Notes: generated by a model not told the origin, from the letters alone. Shown: positions 45,120 through 57,210, numbered from the stretch's first letter. The stretch is 64,000 nucleotides of DNA from Erodium maritimum (GCA_963921825.1 OY997588.1:133889203-133953202), one strand, 5' to 3'. Translations and numbers: made by a program.

Positions 45120-47178
45120 GGGCAAAAGTCATCTCAATACCATAACTATAGGGTTAGCGTCAATTCAGTACCTTAACTATTTTTAGTGGCACCTCAATAC
45201 CCTAGAATGACATTTTCCGTCACTTTAGTACCCGCAGTCAACTTTCCCTTCCATTTTGGATGGAAAATGCTTGAAAAGTCCAAAATACCCCTCACTAACA
45301 GTCAAAATTTCAAAATATGCCATTGGCTTTCAAAATTTCTTTTTATTTATTTATTTATTTTATAAAAAACATTTTTATTTTCAAAAATCTGTTTTTATTT
45401 TATAAAAATTAGAATTTATTTAAAAATATTAATTTTTTATTTTATAAAATCAGTTTATATTTAAAAATATTTTAAATTTCAAAAAAACATATTTTATCTC
45501 AAAAAATCATATATTATTTTCAAAAATCAGTTTTATTTTTTTTTAAATCTGTTTTTATTTATAAAAAGCATATGGGAATTGATGAAAAATTATTTTTATT
45601 GTAAAAAATTAATATTTTTAAATCAAAAATTCAGATTTTGATTTTAAAAGTACATAAAAAATCAGATTTTATTTTTAAAATTTCAGTTTTTATTAAAAAA
45701 TTCCATTTTTTATACATAAATATTTTTTTTATTTTTTATTCATATCTTTATTAAATTCCATTTCATTTTTACTTTTTTTTCAATTGAATACCCCTTCTTC
45801 AACCTCTGCCACGAGCTCGTTTTTTTTTTTCAATTTAGTACCCTTCTTCAACCTCTATACACAACATGCACACAATTTTGTTCTTACATGGATTTTCAAC
45901 AAAATTTGATGTTTCCAATCCTGCACCTGTTCATTTCCTTATTCTTCATGACCATTTTCTGAGTTTTTTCCCAAACCCATACTAGAATTGAGTTTTTTTT
46001 TTCAATTTCATATTCCAGATTTGACGAATCCAAAAAAAAAAAATACCCATCAATGTTTGGGAAAAAAATCGGCTTGGACTACTAGACCGTAGATTTGGTT
46101 TCGCATCCATGGAAGCAGCATCAAAGTCGCCGTTGATGAACCAGGTTACCTCGCCCTGGTGGAGGAGCTTCTGCATGGCGTCGGTGGCCGTGGATCCGAG
46201 CTCCTGCACGACACCAGATCTGGCTGGAGCAGATGACCTCGCCGGAGCTGGAGCTGTGATTGCCGGAGACGAAGATGACCTCGCTGGAGCTGGAGCTGGA
46301 GCTGTGCTTGGCGGAGACGAAGAAGACCTCGCCGGAGCTAGAGTTGTGCTTGCCGGAGACAAAGACGACCTCGCCGGAGGCTAGGGTGAAGAAGAGATGG
46401 GGAGGCTAGGGTTGTGTGCGCGAATATGTATTGTGAGGTTAAAATGAAATCAGATGCAGATGGAAGGGTATAAAATTGAAAAAAGAAATATGAATTAAAA
46501 CAAAAAAAGTTTTTAAAAACAATAAAATATTAAAAAAAAATTGATTTTTGTGTATTTTTTAAATTAAAATTTGATTTTTTGAAAATAAAAATAATTTTCT
46601 TAAATAAAAACTGAATTTATAAAAATAAAAACTGAATTTTTTAAAATAAAAATAATTTTTCATAAATAAAAACTAAAAATAAAAATAATTTTTCATCAAT
46701 TCCCATATGCTTTTTATAAATAAAAACAGATTTTTTTAAAATAAAACTGATTTTTTTAAAATAAAACTGTTTTTTAAAAATAAAAACTGATTTTTGAAAA
46801 TAATATATGATTTTTTGAAATAAAAAATATTTTTTAAAATATATACTGATTTTATAAAATAAAAAATTAATATTTTTAAATAAATTCTAATTTTTATAAA
46901 ATAAAAAAAGATTTTTGAAAATAAAAATGTTTTTTATAAAATAAATAAATAAATAAAAAGAAATTTTGAAAACCAATGGCATATTTTGAAATTTTGACTG
47001 TTAGTGAGGGGTATTTTGGATTTTTCAAGCATTTTCCATCCAAAATGGATGGAAAGTTGACGGCGGGTACTAAAGTGACACAAATCGACATTCTAAGGTA
47101 TTGAGGTGACACTAAAAATAATTAGGGTATTGAATTGACGCTAACCCAATAGTTAGGGTATTGAGATGACTTTTGCCC
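45120..47178 (+). mobile_element. MULE-3: long-TIR Mutator-like element with GC-rich cargo
   Basis: Perfect 9-bp duplications TTCTTCTTT (45111-45119 and 47179-47187) bracket 2059 bp. The termini are GGGCAAAAGTCATCTCAATA and its inverted copy, with symmetry over more than 200 bp and continuing AT-rich arms. Arm words such as CATTTTGGATGGAAAATGC resemble MULE-2. No transposase, so non-autonomous; the centre (46080-46390) is GC-rich cargo. Confidence 0.92.
46080..46390. other. Possible captured gene fragment in MULE-3
   Basis: A GC-rich island in otherwise AT-rich arms. On the plus strand a 91-codon frame starts at 46109 (MEAASKSPLMNQVTSPWW) and ends in a degenerate repeat of DDLAGAGAV-type units made by a roughly 27-57-bp tandem repeat of GCCGGAGCTGGAGC-like words. 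On the minus strand a frame gives MQKLLHQGEVTWFINGDFD. Neither protein is recognised. It may be a transduplicated exon. Confidence 0.4.
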
Positions 47179-47504
47179 TTCTTCTTTTACTCTCCATTTC
47201 TAAGGTGAAGTTCTAAACTAAATTCGTTTTTGATGAATTAAATCCATGGGTTTGGTGTTTAGAGCATGAGCTTGTTGTGGGTTTTGAAGTTTTGATATTG
47301 GATGATGATTTATGGAGAGAAAAGGGTGTTAGATGATAGATTTTAATTGGTTTGTTGTGGTTTTGATGAAGACTCATCTTGAATATTGAAGTAGAAATGT
47401 TTTAGGGACTGATTTGGAGGTTTGGGAATGTCAAAAATGGAGTTTTTGAGTTTATTTTCGTGAAAACCGAAGCTGGATGAAGAAGAAGGCGGAATAGTGC
47501 CAGA

Positions 47505-47650
47505 CCCATCACGAATCCGTGACGAGGACCGTGACGGAGGACGTCACGGCTTCGTGAGAGAGACCGTGACAGCGCCAGTCACGGCTCCGTGAGGAGAACC
47601 GTGACGGTGCAGACCATGGGTCCGTGACCCGAACCGTGACAGACCTGAGT
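47505..47650 (+). repeat. CCGTGAC-type interspersed repeats in Gypsy-3 LTR
   Basis: CCGTGAC and its complement GTCACGG occur about eight times in 150 bp, for example around 47518, 47545, 47567, 47580, 47600 and 47635, forming many short potential hairpins. Confidence 0.65.
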
Positions 47651-49969
47651 TGGGCCTTTTGGGTCCATTTTGTTGCATTTCGAGTAATTGGGACGATTAT
47701 CTATAACCGAGTCCTTTTGGGGTTAATTGGGAATGTTTTCCTCTTTAAACCTTTGGTAAGTTACTCTTGATTCGAGTATTTACTTGTGATCCAAGGCTTT
47801 GGACCCGAGCTTGACGGAGGAGGAGATCCTTGGACCTCGTGAAGTGAAGGAGGAAGCTAGCCAGGTCGTCCGCTGCTAGGATTGGATTGCTTTTGAGGTA
47901 GGGAGAGTAGCGAATACCAGTTTAATTGCGAAAAGTTACTAGTATGCCTATAGGTTGTAATTACTTACTTTAATTATTAGAATTGCATGATTAGGATGTG
48001 AGGAACGAGTGAAATGAGGGATAGCTTACGAGCCATGTCGAGCCGTAAGTTTGGGATTGTCGTGCTGTAGAAATGCATGCGGGCCATGTCGAGCTCTTAG
48101 GTTGTGTGTTGATTGAAATGCCTTGATCTTTGATTGAGATGCATGATGTGTGATTTAGCCGTTGTTAGATTGAGAATCATGTTATGATATGCTCGGTGTA
48201 GCATGTTGATATGCTTGGGCAAGTGTGTCATGCTTGTTATGACGTGAACTGATGATTGTGATATGATCGGGTGATTGATAGACTGATGTGACGTGTTGTG
48301 GTAAGATTAGTGGGCTTGGTAAGCCGTGATTGATCTATGGCATTATGATGTGTGATATTATCTTGATGCGTGTTCCAAGAGGAGTTATATTCCGGTATGG
48401 TACCTACACCGAGGGGGTACGTCGGTGTAGGGTAGTACCTAGGCCGACGGTGTGGTCCCACGTATGCGCGGTCCCCCGGTGTGTTATTTCGGTAAGATAC
48501 CTACATCGAGGGGGTATGCCGGTGTAGGGCATCTAGGCCGACGGTTTGTGATTTGACACTAGGTGTCGTGTTTATGCCCCAACGGATTTCCGGGAAGACA
48601 CCTAGGCCGATGGTGTATTCCGGTACGATGTATTGTGATTGTGCCCCGACGGATTTCCAGGAAGATATTTAGGATGATGCTGAGTGTTTCGGTATGGTAT
48701 GATATAGTCGGGCTGTGTATAGCCGGCGGAGTTCAGGGATTGCGGTACAGGACATGTGCTTATTTTACTGTATGTTGTATGCATGATACTTGGCTAAGTG
48801 GAGTGAGTATAGTGTGATAGTGGTCGTGTAAGTATGTTGGTGAGATTGGTTATAATCTTGAGACTGAGGATTGTGGGTATGAAAGTCCGTGTCGTGATTA
48901 GTTGTGTGATGTGCTAGTATGCCCTAATTGGACGGTTACTCGTGGTGGTGAGCGGATACTCATAGCTGTAACTGCTTTTTCCTACTGAGCGAAAGCTCGC
49001 CCCTTTACTTTATTGTTTTACAGGTTTGAGCGGGATGTGATCTAGCGGGATTCTCGGAGCTGGGGAGCTAGCGAGGCTCTTAGGCTAGCTCTGTCTAGAG
49101 ACGTACTGTTTACTTGCTTTTGAACTTATTTATTATGTGGTTTTTACTGAGCTGTTGACTAATGGGGTTACTTGGAACTTTTAAACTGTTATTTGAGACT
49201 TGTTTTAGTATTAAAATTGCTCTTTTATTTATTATTTTAAACTCACGTCTCGAGTCCGGTCAAAATCGGATTTGGGGCGTGACAATCAGGGGAGCCCAGA
49301 CCCAGGGAAGGCGGACGTGATTGCCCTATGTGAAAGGAACGGGATTCCCAATACAACTTGTGTCCCCGTGATCCCAGCGCTCCTCACACCACCTCTAGGG
49401 ATGAATCACCGTCGCCGTTCCTTCAAGCCCAAGGAAGTCGGCTCAACTTCAACGGCACCTCCCCGTCCGATAGGCTTGGACACCTAACTACTCAACCTGT
49501 AGGATGACCTCTCGGCTTGTTCCTTGGAGGAAGAGGGGGAGATTGATGTGATGGTACCATACAGGGCGGACAAGCTGGACCGCATGGAGGAATGAAAGGG
49601 ATTCAGTGCTGTAGGGACTGTCTTGGCAAGGGTCCCTGATCAGAGCTCTACTTCCCCTTGAAACCAATGATCGCAGGTTAAATTTAATACAACGAATAGA
49701 GCATGCAGGCTACACCTTGAGCAGCAACCATTGGTTTTGTCATACTTTACTTTTATTTTCAATACGTCTTTACGACACTTCCAAAACCGGTTGCACCGGA
49801 TTACTTGTTTTAGAGTTATTTTGTAAAGGGACCCTACTGGGGCTCTTTATAGTTTAATGACTTTTATATTTCGTGGTCAGAAAATTTCTCCTGATGCACT
49901 CCTTTGTAGCTGATATTTATAATTAATGAGATTACAACTTTCATTCCAAAAAAATTAAATGTTTTCTTT

Positions 49970-50270
49970 GAACGTTTATCAATTTTTTTTTACGAATTAG
50001 TTGTGGCCATTTAGTGAGCAGCATGAGATAGGGGAGCACACTAAAAGACATAGAGTAATTACTAATTAGGTATGTGATGCGAAAATAATATTATAAAATT
50101 TATATTTAGACATCGAAGCATAAACATATTCTTGAATATAATCCATAGTTTAGTGGTTAAGGGTGTGACTCTTTTCTTGAACATCAAGAATCGAGTCATG
50201 ATGGAAAAAAATAAATTCGTTATTTGAAAGTAAGTATTTTTTATATTATATTTATTATTATGGGAGTGGC
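49970..50270. other. AT-rich spacer, no gene recognised
   Basis: Sequence between the retroposon target duplication and the copia LTR. Nothing recognisable. Confidence 0.4.
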
Positions 50271-50605
50271 ATGTGTATGTCACATATGACCATCATAACT
50301 CTCGTGTCACCATTATTTGTATGCAAGTAGTATATGTATCAATATCTTTTATGTTTTTGATTCTTATAAATAGAGGTGTTAATTTTGTATTAAAGACAAC
50401 TCAATATAAAAAACACACACATTTTTTGTAAATAATTCTCATATGAATAGAAGTTCTCTCTACTCTTCAATTCTCAACCGTAAGTGTTTTTTCTTGTTTG
50501 CTCGGTAACCAACCCGTTGACACAACCTTTGTATTACTTTGGGTCATCGGTGTCTAGGTGTTGGTTTCATCCTAACTCGATCTTATAAACACGAATTTCA
50601 CGACA
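50271..50605 (+). repeat. Probable 5' LTR of a copia element
   Basis: The right border is set by CACGACA followed by a primer-site-like CGTTATCAGCACGA. A TATAAATAGAGG promoter motif lies at about 50366, and the transcribed part is pyrimidine-rich. The left border is uncertain; TGTGTATGTCACATA near 50271 is a candidate start. The matching 3' LTR is not in the window. Confidence 0.55.
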
Positions 50606-50619
50606 CGTTATCAGCACGA
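50606..50619 (+). other. Primer-binding-site-like sequence of the copia element
   Basis: CGTTATCAGCACGA directly follows the presumed LTR end; TTATCAGCACGA-type primer sites occur next to 5' LTRs of plant copia elements. Confidence 0.5.
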
Positions 50620-50799
50620 CTTGCTCTACAGTCCAGGTATCAAAGGTTTGAATTATTCATACTTAAGTCATGACTTCCTGATAAATATGCTCTGTGATCG
50701 CCAATTTATATTGGATCTTTCATATCAGATTCTTAATGATTATTGTATACTTGTGCTTTATTGTTAATACTCGAAACTTTGAGTTTTGTTGAAACCTAA

Positions 50800-51050
50800 A
50801 CATTTGGACCTGAAATTCCAAGATGCAAAACTACTTGTATGTAACATGCAGTTTGATTTATAGCCTGAAGATTATGAATTTGATGGTATGTTTGACCAGA
50901 AGTTCCAAATACCAGTGATATGATGGTATGTTGGATCAGAAGTTCCAAATAGTAGCGACATGATGTATGTTGGACCAGAAGTTCCAAATACATAGTATTG
51001 GTGATCCAATATATATTGGAACAGAAGTTCCAAAATAAAGTACCAGCGAC
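50800..51050 (+). repeat. Degenerate tandem repeat in copia leader
   Basis: TTGGACCAGAAGTTCCAAAT and variants recur at about 50803, 50895, 50933, 50974 and 51017 with irregular spacing of about 40-50 bp. The core GAAGTTCCAA is retained in the later copies. Confidence 0.65.
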
Positions 51051-51113
51051 CTGAATTCGGGTATGATAAAAGTCAAATACATCATACTAAACTCTCTTGA
51101 CATATAATTATAA

Positions 51114-52176
51114 ATGTCTAGGATAGAGAACTTGACAAAGTACCAGTATGTCACCTTCCAATTGGATGGGAAAAATACTATTAATGGGCACTAGATACGA
51201 CTCTCCATTTAAGATCTCAAAATCTTGGAGATGTCATAATAGAAGGGAATAAGGAATCTTTGAAAAACAAAGCCCATGCTACAGTTTTAATCCGTCATCA
51301 TATGCATAAATACCTACGGGTAGAATACTTGGCTGACGAGGACCTACTTGAATTATGGATTAAGCTCAATGAGAGATTTGAGCATATGAAAGCAATAGCT
51401 CTCCCTCGTTTCTTTTATGACTGGTCTAATCTCATGTTACAAGAGTTCAAGTATGTAAATGAGTACAATTCAACCATGTTTAAAATTGTTCAAGTTTCAA
51501 AGCTGTGGAGAAAAGATAACTAATGAATCTATTCTTGAGAAAACATTCTCCATATTCCACCCCTAAAATATGCTCATACAGTAGCAATATCGAGAGCGAA
51601 AGTTTCATAAATTTGTAGAGTTGATTGCATGTTTGCTCGTTGTTGAGCAGAACAATGAATTGTTAATGAAAACCCATCAAACTCACCATGTAGGTAGTAC
51701 TCCATTTCTAGAAGCGAATGTGACAAAACATGAAGGCAGCTTTGGACCCAAGAAAGGACGAGGACCCTTTCATGGTCAAGATCGGGGTCGTGGTCATAAT
51801 CATAGTTATGGACATAACAATTTCTAACCTTATGGAAGAGATAACAAGGTGTATCTCCAGAAGTGGAACCGATACGAAAATGGAAAGGCCCAAAAAATCA
51901 GACTCCCAAAAATTTTGAAACCAAATATTATCGACGTGGTGGAACTAATCATTGGTCCGTGCTTGTCACGTACCAAACCACTTAGAAAAATGTTCTCAAG
52001 AGTCTATCAAGGGAAAAGAGAAGGTCGTTGAGACAAATTTTATTGATCATGTGAGCCCTGAAGATGCTTCCATCAAACTTAATCACGTGAGCCCTAAAGA
52101 TGCTCTAATCAAGCTTACAGTCTCCGGCTTCTTTAAAGATGATGACGGAGATATAGGTTGTGATGAAAATATGGCT
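51114..52176 (+). pseudogene. Copia gag (UBN2 type), degenerate
   Basis: From the ATG at 51114 the frame gives NLTKYQYVTFQLDGKN. After a frameshift near 51185 it continues as DTTLHLRSQNLGDVIIEGN and MHKYLRVEYLADEDLLELW, typical of plant copia Gag, to a stop at 51521. A further frame covers LIACLLVVEQNNELL and a Gly/His/Arg-rich tail (GRGPFHGQDRGRGHNHSYG), and the end is frameshifted. The CCHC knuckle is not clear. It forms the particle in functional elements; this copy is dead. Confidence 0.85.
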
Positions 52177-52195
52177 TGAACTTATTTTTCTAGTA

Positions 52196-53110
52196 TCCCC
52201 CCCCCCCCCCCCCCCGCATTTTTGACTAATGTGATATATATATATATATATATATATAGTACAAACACATTTTCAGGTCAGAACGTAGTACCAATCTGGA
52301 CCATTGATTACCCAAATCGGATGGCCACCGAAATTCAGGGGGGTGGGGTGATTGATTACGAAATCAATTACAAGATATGCATTAATTAAAAAGATATTAA
52401 AAAGATATGCATTAAATCTGGGCCTTTAATTTTATGATCCAAGGGCCCAGATTGAAAGTTCTACGTTCTGACGAAGTTATAAGGTTTGCACCTGATATAT
52501 ATATATATATATATATAGGGGAACAATCAAGTACAAACCTTATTTCGGGTCAGAACGTAGAACTAATCTGGGCCATTGATTACTCAGATCGAATGACCAC
52601 CGAAATTCAGGGGGGGGGGGGTGATTGATTACGAAATCAATTACAAGATATGCATTAATTAAAAAGATATGCATTAAATCTGAGCCATTAATTCTACGAT
52701 CCAAATGCCCATTTTGATAGTTCTACGTTCAGACGAAAGATACAAGTTTGTACCTGATTGTTATCATATATATATATAGGGTAGATATCCAGTAAAAACC
52801 ACCCTTATTGTGCAAACTACGAACTCACCAGGTGCTGACACGTGGCGCGCACAGTGCTGATAGTTTGCGCAGCACGGTGCTAATAGTTTGGGACTATTAG
52901 CACTGTGCGCGCCACGTGTCAGCGCCTGGTGAGTTCGTAGTTTGCACAATAAGGTGCGGTGTTTTATATATATATTGTCCACGTGTCAGCATCTGGTGCG
53001 CTCTGCTGACATCACTTTGGGGGGATCCTATGGCTCTCATGGGTTCGTAGTTTGCACAATAAGGGGGGGGGGGGGGGGTTTGTACCTGATACCAATCCTA
53101 TATATATATA
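52196..53110. repeat. Cluster of MITEs set in TA microsatellites with long G/C runs
   Basis: Two similar units (about 52258-52490 and 52519-52755) start TACAAACCTTATTTC- or TACAAACACATTTTC-like, continue with CAGAACGTAG, and end with the inverted words CTACGTTC and TTTGCACCTGAT or TTTGTACCTGAT. A third unit (about 52780-53095) is a foldback around ACTACGAACTCACCAGGTGC. Each is flanked by (TA)n runs (52228-52258, 52495-52517, 52768-52778, 53100-53113). Homopolymer runs are present: C at 52198-52215, G near 52610, and G at 53064-53080. The layout resembles TA-targeting MITEs such as Micron elements of rice; that name is an analogy. Confidence 0.65.
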
Positions 53111-53148
53111 TATGATGTTTTCTGTAATCCTTTCCAAAGTTTATAAAG

Positions 53149-53502
53149 TAATGTAATACTTTTTTGTCTGTGAAAGGATTTGGATCACAACTATGGATTA
53201 CGTGCTTGTAGAAATGATGGTGATTTGTGTATAGTTGATTTTGCGACGATGTACACAATCTTAAGGGGAAAGAAATATTTTTATTGCCTAACCTTGGCTG
53301 AAACAAATGTTTGCACGATTATGGGTAATGGAAACTTGATAGAGGGCTCCGGAAGAGCTACCTTGATATTAGAAAATGGAACAACGTTGAGTACCCATAA
53401 TGCTTTATATGCAAGTAGATTCAACAGAAATCTACTTAGCTTTAAGGATATTCGTGACAACTGATATCATGTCGAGACTAGAAATGAAAATGAGACTAAG
53501 TT
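53149..53502 (+). pseudogene. Copia protease-region fragment
   Basis: Same element as the gag at 51114, resuming after the MITE cluster. The frame reads CIVDFATMYTILRGKKYF, then LIEGSGRATLILENGTTL and NALYASRFNRNLLSFKDI, matching the conserved region around the copia aspartic protease; the active-site motif D-S-A/G of the family appears here as DFA. A TGA follows at 53462. The copia sequence is cut off at 53502 by the insertion of LTR-D. Integrase, RT and RNase H are absent from the window. Confidence 0.85.
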
Positions 53503-54100
53503 TGTCACGCCCCCAAATCCGGTTTTGACCGGACTCGAGACGTGAACAGAAAAATAATAATAATAAATGCAATTTTATAACCAAGGAAACTTCAAAATAA
53601 TTCCAAACCAGTAATTCCGATAACAAGAGTCAAATGTTCGAAATCCAAAAATAAAGTTTTGTGCAAAAAGGGAAATATATCTCTAGACAACCCCAAAGCT
53701 AGGACTCTCGCTAAGCTCCCCAGCTCCGAGACGTCCTCTAAATCAAGTCCCGCTCAAAACCTGTAGAACAATAGAGAAGGGAGTGAGCTTTCGCTCAGTA
53801 GGAAAAAGTAGTAAAGGGATAAGCATGTCGCTCACCCCACGGATACCCGTCCAAATATGGCATACTAGTAAGGCAACAACTAACGAATCGAACAGTAATC
53901 ACAACCACAATCATAACCAACCTTACATAACTATAACAACGTTTGATCATATTTCTTACCCAATCACCACACCTCGTGTGTGAAATCACCCTGTTCAACT
54001 ATTAACAATTTCTCAATGTTCGCACCCAACCATACCTCACACGAATCACCAAGTAAACAACACGCAGTAAAACAATCGCAATACACACACAACAATAGCA

Positions 54101-54533
54101 CATTTTACCGACACATAGTCGGAAGGCATGCACACCTTATCACAAAACCTGAGCACATTTTACCGACACCTAGTCGGAAGGCAGACGCACCTTATCACAG
54201 AACCTGAGCACATTTTACTGACACCTAGTCGGAAGGCAGGCGCACCTTATCACAGAACCTGAGCACATTTTACCGACACCTATTCGGAAGGCAGGCGCAC
54301 CTTATCACAGAACCTGAGAACATTTTACCGACACCTGGTCGGAAGGCAGGCGCACCTTATCACAGAACCTGAGCACATTTTACCAACACCTAGTCGGAAG
54401 GCAGGCGCACCTTATCACAGAACCTGAGAACGTTTTACCGACACCTAGTCGTAAGGCAGGCGCACCTCATCACAGAACCTGAGCACATTTTACCGACACC
54501 TAATCGGAAGGCAGGCGCACCTTATCACAGGGA
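54101..54533 (-). repeat. 55-bp minisatellite in LTR-D (about 8 copies)
   Basis: CATTTTACCGACACC recurs at 54101, 54156, 54211, 54266 and onward every 55 bp to about 54490. The unit includes CTAGTCGGAAGGCAGGCGC and CTTATCACAGAACCTGAG. Confidence 0.93.
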
Positions 54534-55328
54534 AGTAGTTCACGTCATACCAAACATATCATACCAAACATACCATGCCAACATATCATACCGAACACAC
54601 AACATCGGTCTATCATTCACCCGATCATATCACAAGACAATAATTCACACTAACATTCGCCACATTCTCATAGCACATGTCACGCCCCAATTTTAGTAAA
54701 CCGAACTCGGGACGCGAACGTTTTAAAAACATAAAAACACTTGAAACCTGTTTTCATTAAATCATTTTAAAATACCAGTTTAGTTCAACAAAATAATAAA
54801 TACAATTTAAAACACGTCCCAACAAGTGGACTAAAAACATGGTATCCGTCGCTAGACTCAAAAACATCCAGAAACCCGCTTCAAGCTTCAGAAGCTCACC
54901 TAGTCCAGCCTACGAACGGTACCTGTAGGAAAAGCAGCTAGGATTGAGCGTTCGCTCACCACCGCGGATAACAGACTGACCACGGCATAATTAGCAGACA
55001 AAGCCGGTAACACCAATAATAAAGTCTACACCGGGGGACACTGTCCCCAACCCAAGGACTCGGACTGAACATACACCCACTGTTACCTTCCTCAACTAAC
55101 TCAACACTTTGACACGTAAGGTAGACCCGACACAACGATCACGACCTCTCCCAAGGACTCGAAAGAAACGACGCAACACCAAACAAGATCACAAAGGATC
55201 GCACACCAAACAAGATCACAAGGGATCGCAAACCAGCTGCTCAGTAACCTCCCTCACCAGATTCAACCTCAAACTCGTAAAGTAAAACCGACACAACAAA
55301 CAATGACGACCTCCCCTAAAGACACGAA

Positions 55329-55556
55329 CACGGATCAGGCTAGCCGAAGAATGCTCAGAACCTGCCGAGCCTCGTACACGGATCAGGTCAGCCGAAGAAT
55401 GCTCGTAACCTGCCGGGACCCGGTCGCGGATCAGGCTAGCCGAAGAATGCTCATAACCTTTCGGGATCCGGACACGGAACAGGCTAGCCGAAGAATGCTC
55501 AGAACCTGCCGAGGCTCGAGTTTGGTCAGACCAGCCGAAGAATGCTCGTAACCTGC
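55329..55556 (-). repeat. 48-bp minisatellite in LTR-E (5 copies)
   Basis: GCCGAAGAATGCTC recurs at 55343, 55391, 55439, 55487 and 55534. The unit length equals the Gypsy-1 LTR array and both contain CGGATCAGGCT, but the remainder differs. Confidence 0.9.
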
Positions 55557-55724
55557 CAAAATCCACACCACTCCCCGACACACAGTCGGTTCGGGCAAAC
55601 ACAACCACAAACACAAGCAAGTTCAACAAACAGGCACTCAAGGCCACTAAAGACACCTCAACAGTAAACCTCGGACTCAACAGCCCCACAGGCACTCACG
55701 GCCTCCCAAGACACCAAAATGACA

Positions 55725-56155
55725 ATACGGGCTCTCCTGGCCACCCAAGACTCAGCAATAGTAACACGGGCTCTCAAGGCCACCCAAAACTCAACAATAA
55801 CCAACACGGCTCTCAAGGCCACCCAAAACACCAAAGGTAAAGACACGGGTTCAATAACCCCACGGGCACTCATGGCCACCCAAAACTCAACAATAAAACA
55901 CGCTTGCAACTTACCGAGACTCTAACTCGTAAGCCAGCTAAAACCCCAACAGTAAAGTACGGGCTCTCATGGCCACCCAAACATGAATAACAACAATTAA
56001 CACGGGCTCTCAAGGCCACCCAAACTCAACAACAATTAACACGGGCTCTCAAGGCCGCCCAAACTCAACAACAATTAACACGGGATGTCAAGGCCACCCA
56101 AACTCAACAACAAATAACACGGGCTCTCAAGGCCACCCAAACTCAACAATAAATA
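55725..56155 (-). repeat. About 37-39-bp repeat array in LTR-E
   Basis: CGGGCTCTCAAGGCCACCC or close variants occur at about 55727, 55767, 55807, 55961, 56002, 56041, 56080 and 56119, in two blocks. This is the same core as the 37-bp array of the Gypsy-1 LTR. Confidence 0.85.
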
Positions 56156-57210
56156 ACGCACAACAACCTCCGGCATAAACGATGCCTCCAACAGTCCTAA
56201 GATCGCTAGTTTCACAAACAACCTCCGGGCATGGTCATATGCCTCCAGTACTCCTAATGTCGATAAGTTCGCAATCAACCTCCGGGCATGGTCATATGCC
56301 TCCAGTAAAACAATCAACGCTAAGTTCTCTGCTCCTACGACACTACTAAGTGTCACAAGCATTTCCACTAATTACCAAGTTCCCGTAGCATGCTTTTCTA
56401 ATGAACGCTACAATCCCGTATCATGCATTTCTAATATTCGATAACCTACTCAACCCACGACACCCCGATGTCACATGCAATTCTACTGTTAACTTTCCCT
56501 AGTCAGGGCCGAGATCCGGCTACTTTTCCCTACCTCAACTGAAGAGCAACCGCTATGTTTCCTAGCTGCTGACGTTCTGGCTCGCTACCTCCGGGCTTCA
56601 CTCCGATCGAAGTCGGACGCTAAAGAGAACACGAAAGCCATAGATTAATAACGGTTCCACCGCTAAATTAAATGTTACGATTAATCCAGTCTAGACCCGA
56701 CAATTGTCCTTTAAACTCGAGCGGGCTAAAAGCGTGGTCATGGCGAATCGGGTTTGAGTACCCAAGCACCGAAACCGGTGCATGCGAGGCACGGTCCCAA
56801 TGCACGAATCCCGAGGTCCGATTCAACGGTCCGCTTTTGTTCCTTTTTAACCCAAATAGCAGTCCAATTTACCCAGAAATCCAGAGTCGTTCCCAATTCC
56901 GATTAATAACCCTTTTTCAAAACAGACCGTTTTTTTTATTTTAAATCAAATTCCCTTTTTATTTCAAATCTGTTTCTGTTCCGATCTTTTGAGCCCAAGA
57001 TGAATTAAGTTCGGTTTTTGAACAACTGTCCCTAAATCCCGTTTATAAATTAGATTCTCAACTCCTCGATTTAAAACCGTTTTTTTAAACCGAATTGATT
57101 TTAATTCCCCTTTTATTTTAAATCGGATTTTCGTTTTACAACCTTTTCTTTCCAAAACCTTGATTTTGATTTAACATATTTCCCTTTTTAATTCAAAAAC
57201 CGTTCCAAAC

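Larger units (their letters stand above)
43742..49284 (+). mobile_element. Gypsy-3: 5'-truncated plus-strand gypsy element (integrase end plus 3' LTR)
   Basis: It consists only of the end of pol, the polypurine tract and one LTR. The 5' LTR, gag and most of pol are missing, and no target duplication is seen around 43742/49284, consistent with deletion by illegitimate recombination after insertion in the retroposon. Its LTR contains MULE-3. Confidence 0.85.
44542..49284 (+). repeat. Gypsy-3 3' LTR, interrupted by MULE-3
   Basis: It starts TGTAAGAACCGCCTCCGG and ends TTGGGGCGTGACA. Removing MULE-3 with its duplicated target leaves about 2.68 kb. LTR-F and solo LTR-G share its termini. Its 3' part contains a run of CCGTGAC-type words (47505-47650) and CTACACCGAGG-type repeats (48390-48680). 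Confidence 0.9.
43191..49955 (+). mobile_element. Non-LTR retroposon (LINE-derived), 14-bp TSD, split by Gypsy-3
   Basis: TAAATGTTTTCTTT occurs at 43177-43190 and again at 49956-49969, and an A-rich tail (TTCCAAAAAAA) precedes the right copy: the signature of target-primed reverse transcription. The 5' part (43191-43741) is a pyrimidine-rich, leader-like sequence with AAACCCTAAACC. The 3' part (49285-49955) carries a short frame (ERNGIPNTTCVPVIPALL, to 49487) and a LINE-like 3' end. About 1.2 kb belongs to this element; the rest is Gypsy-3. No reverse transcriptase remains. Confidence 0.75.

Noticed and set aside
54101..54533. Regular 55-bp direct repeats that superficially resemble a CRISPR array
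   Set aside because: The repeats are contiguous without unique spacers and lie inside a plant retrotransposon LTR; they are a minisatellite.
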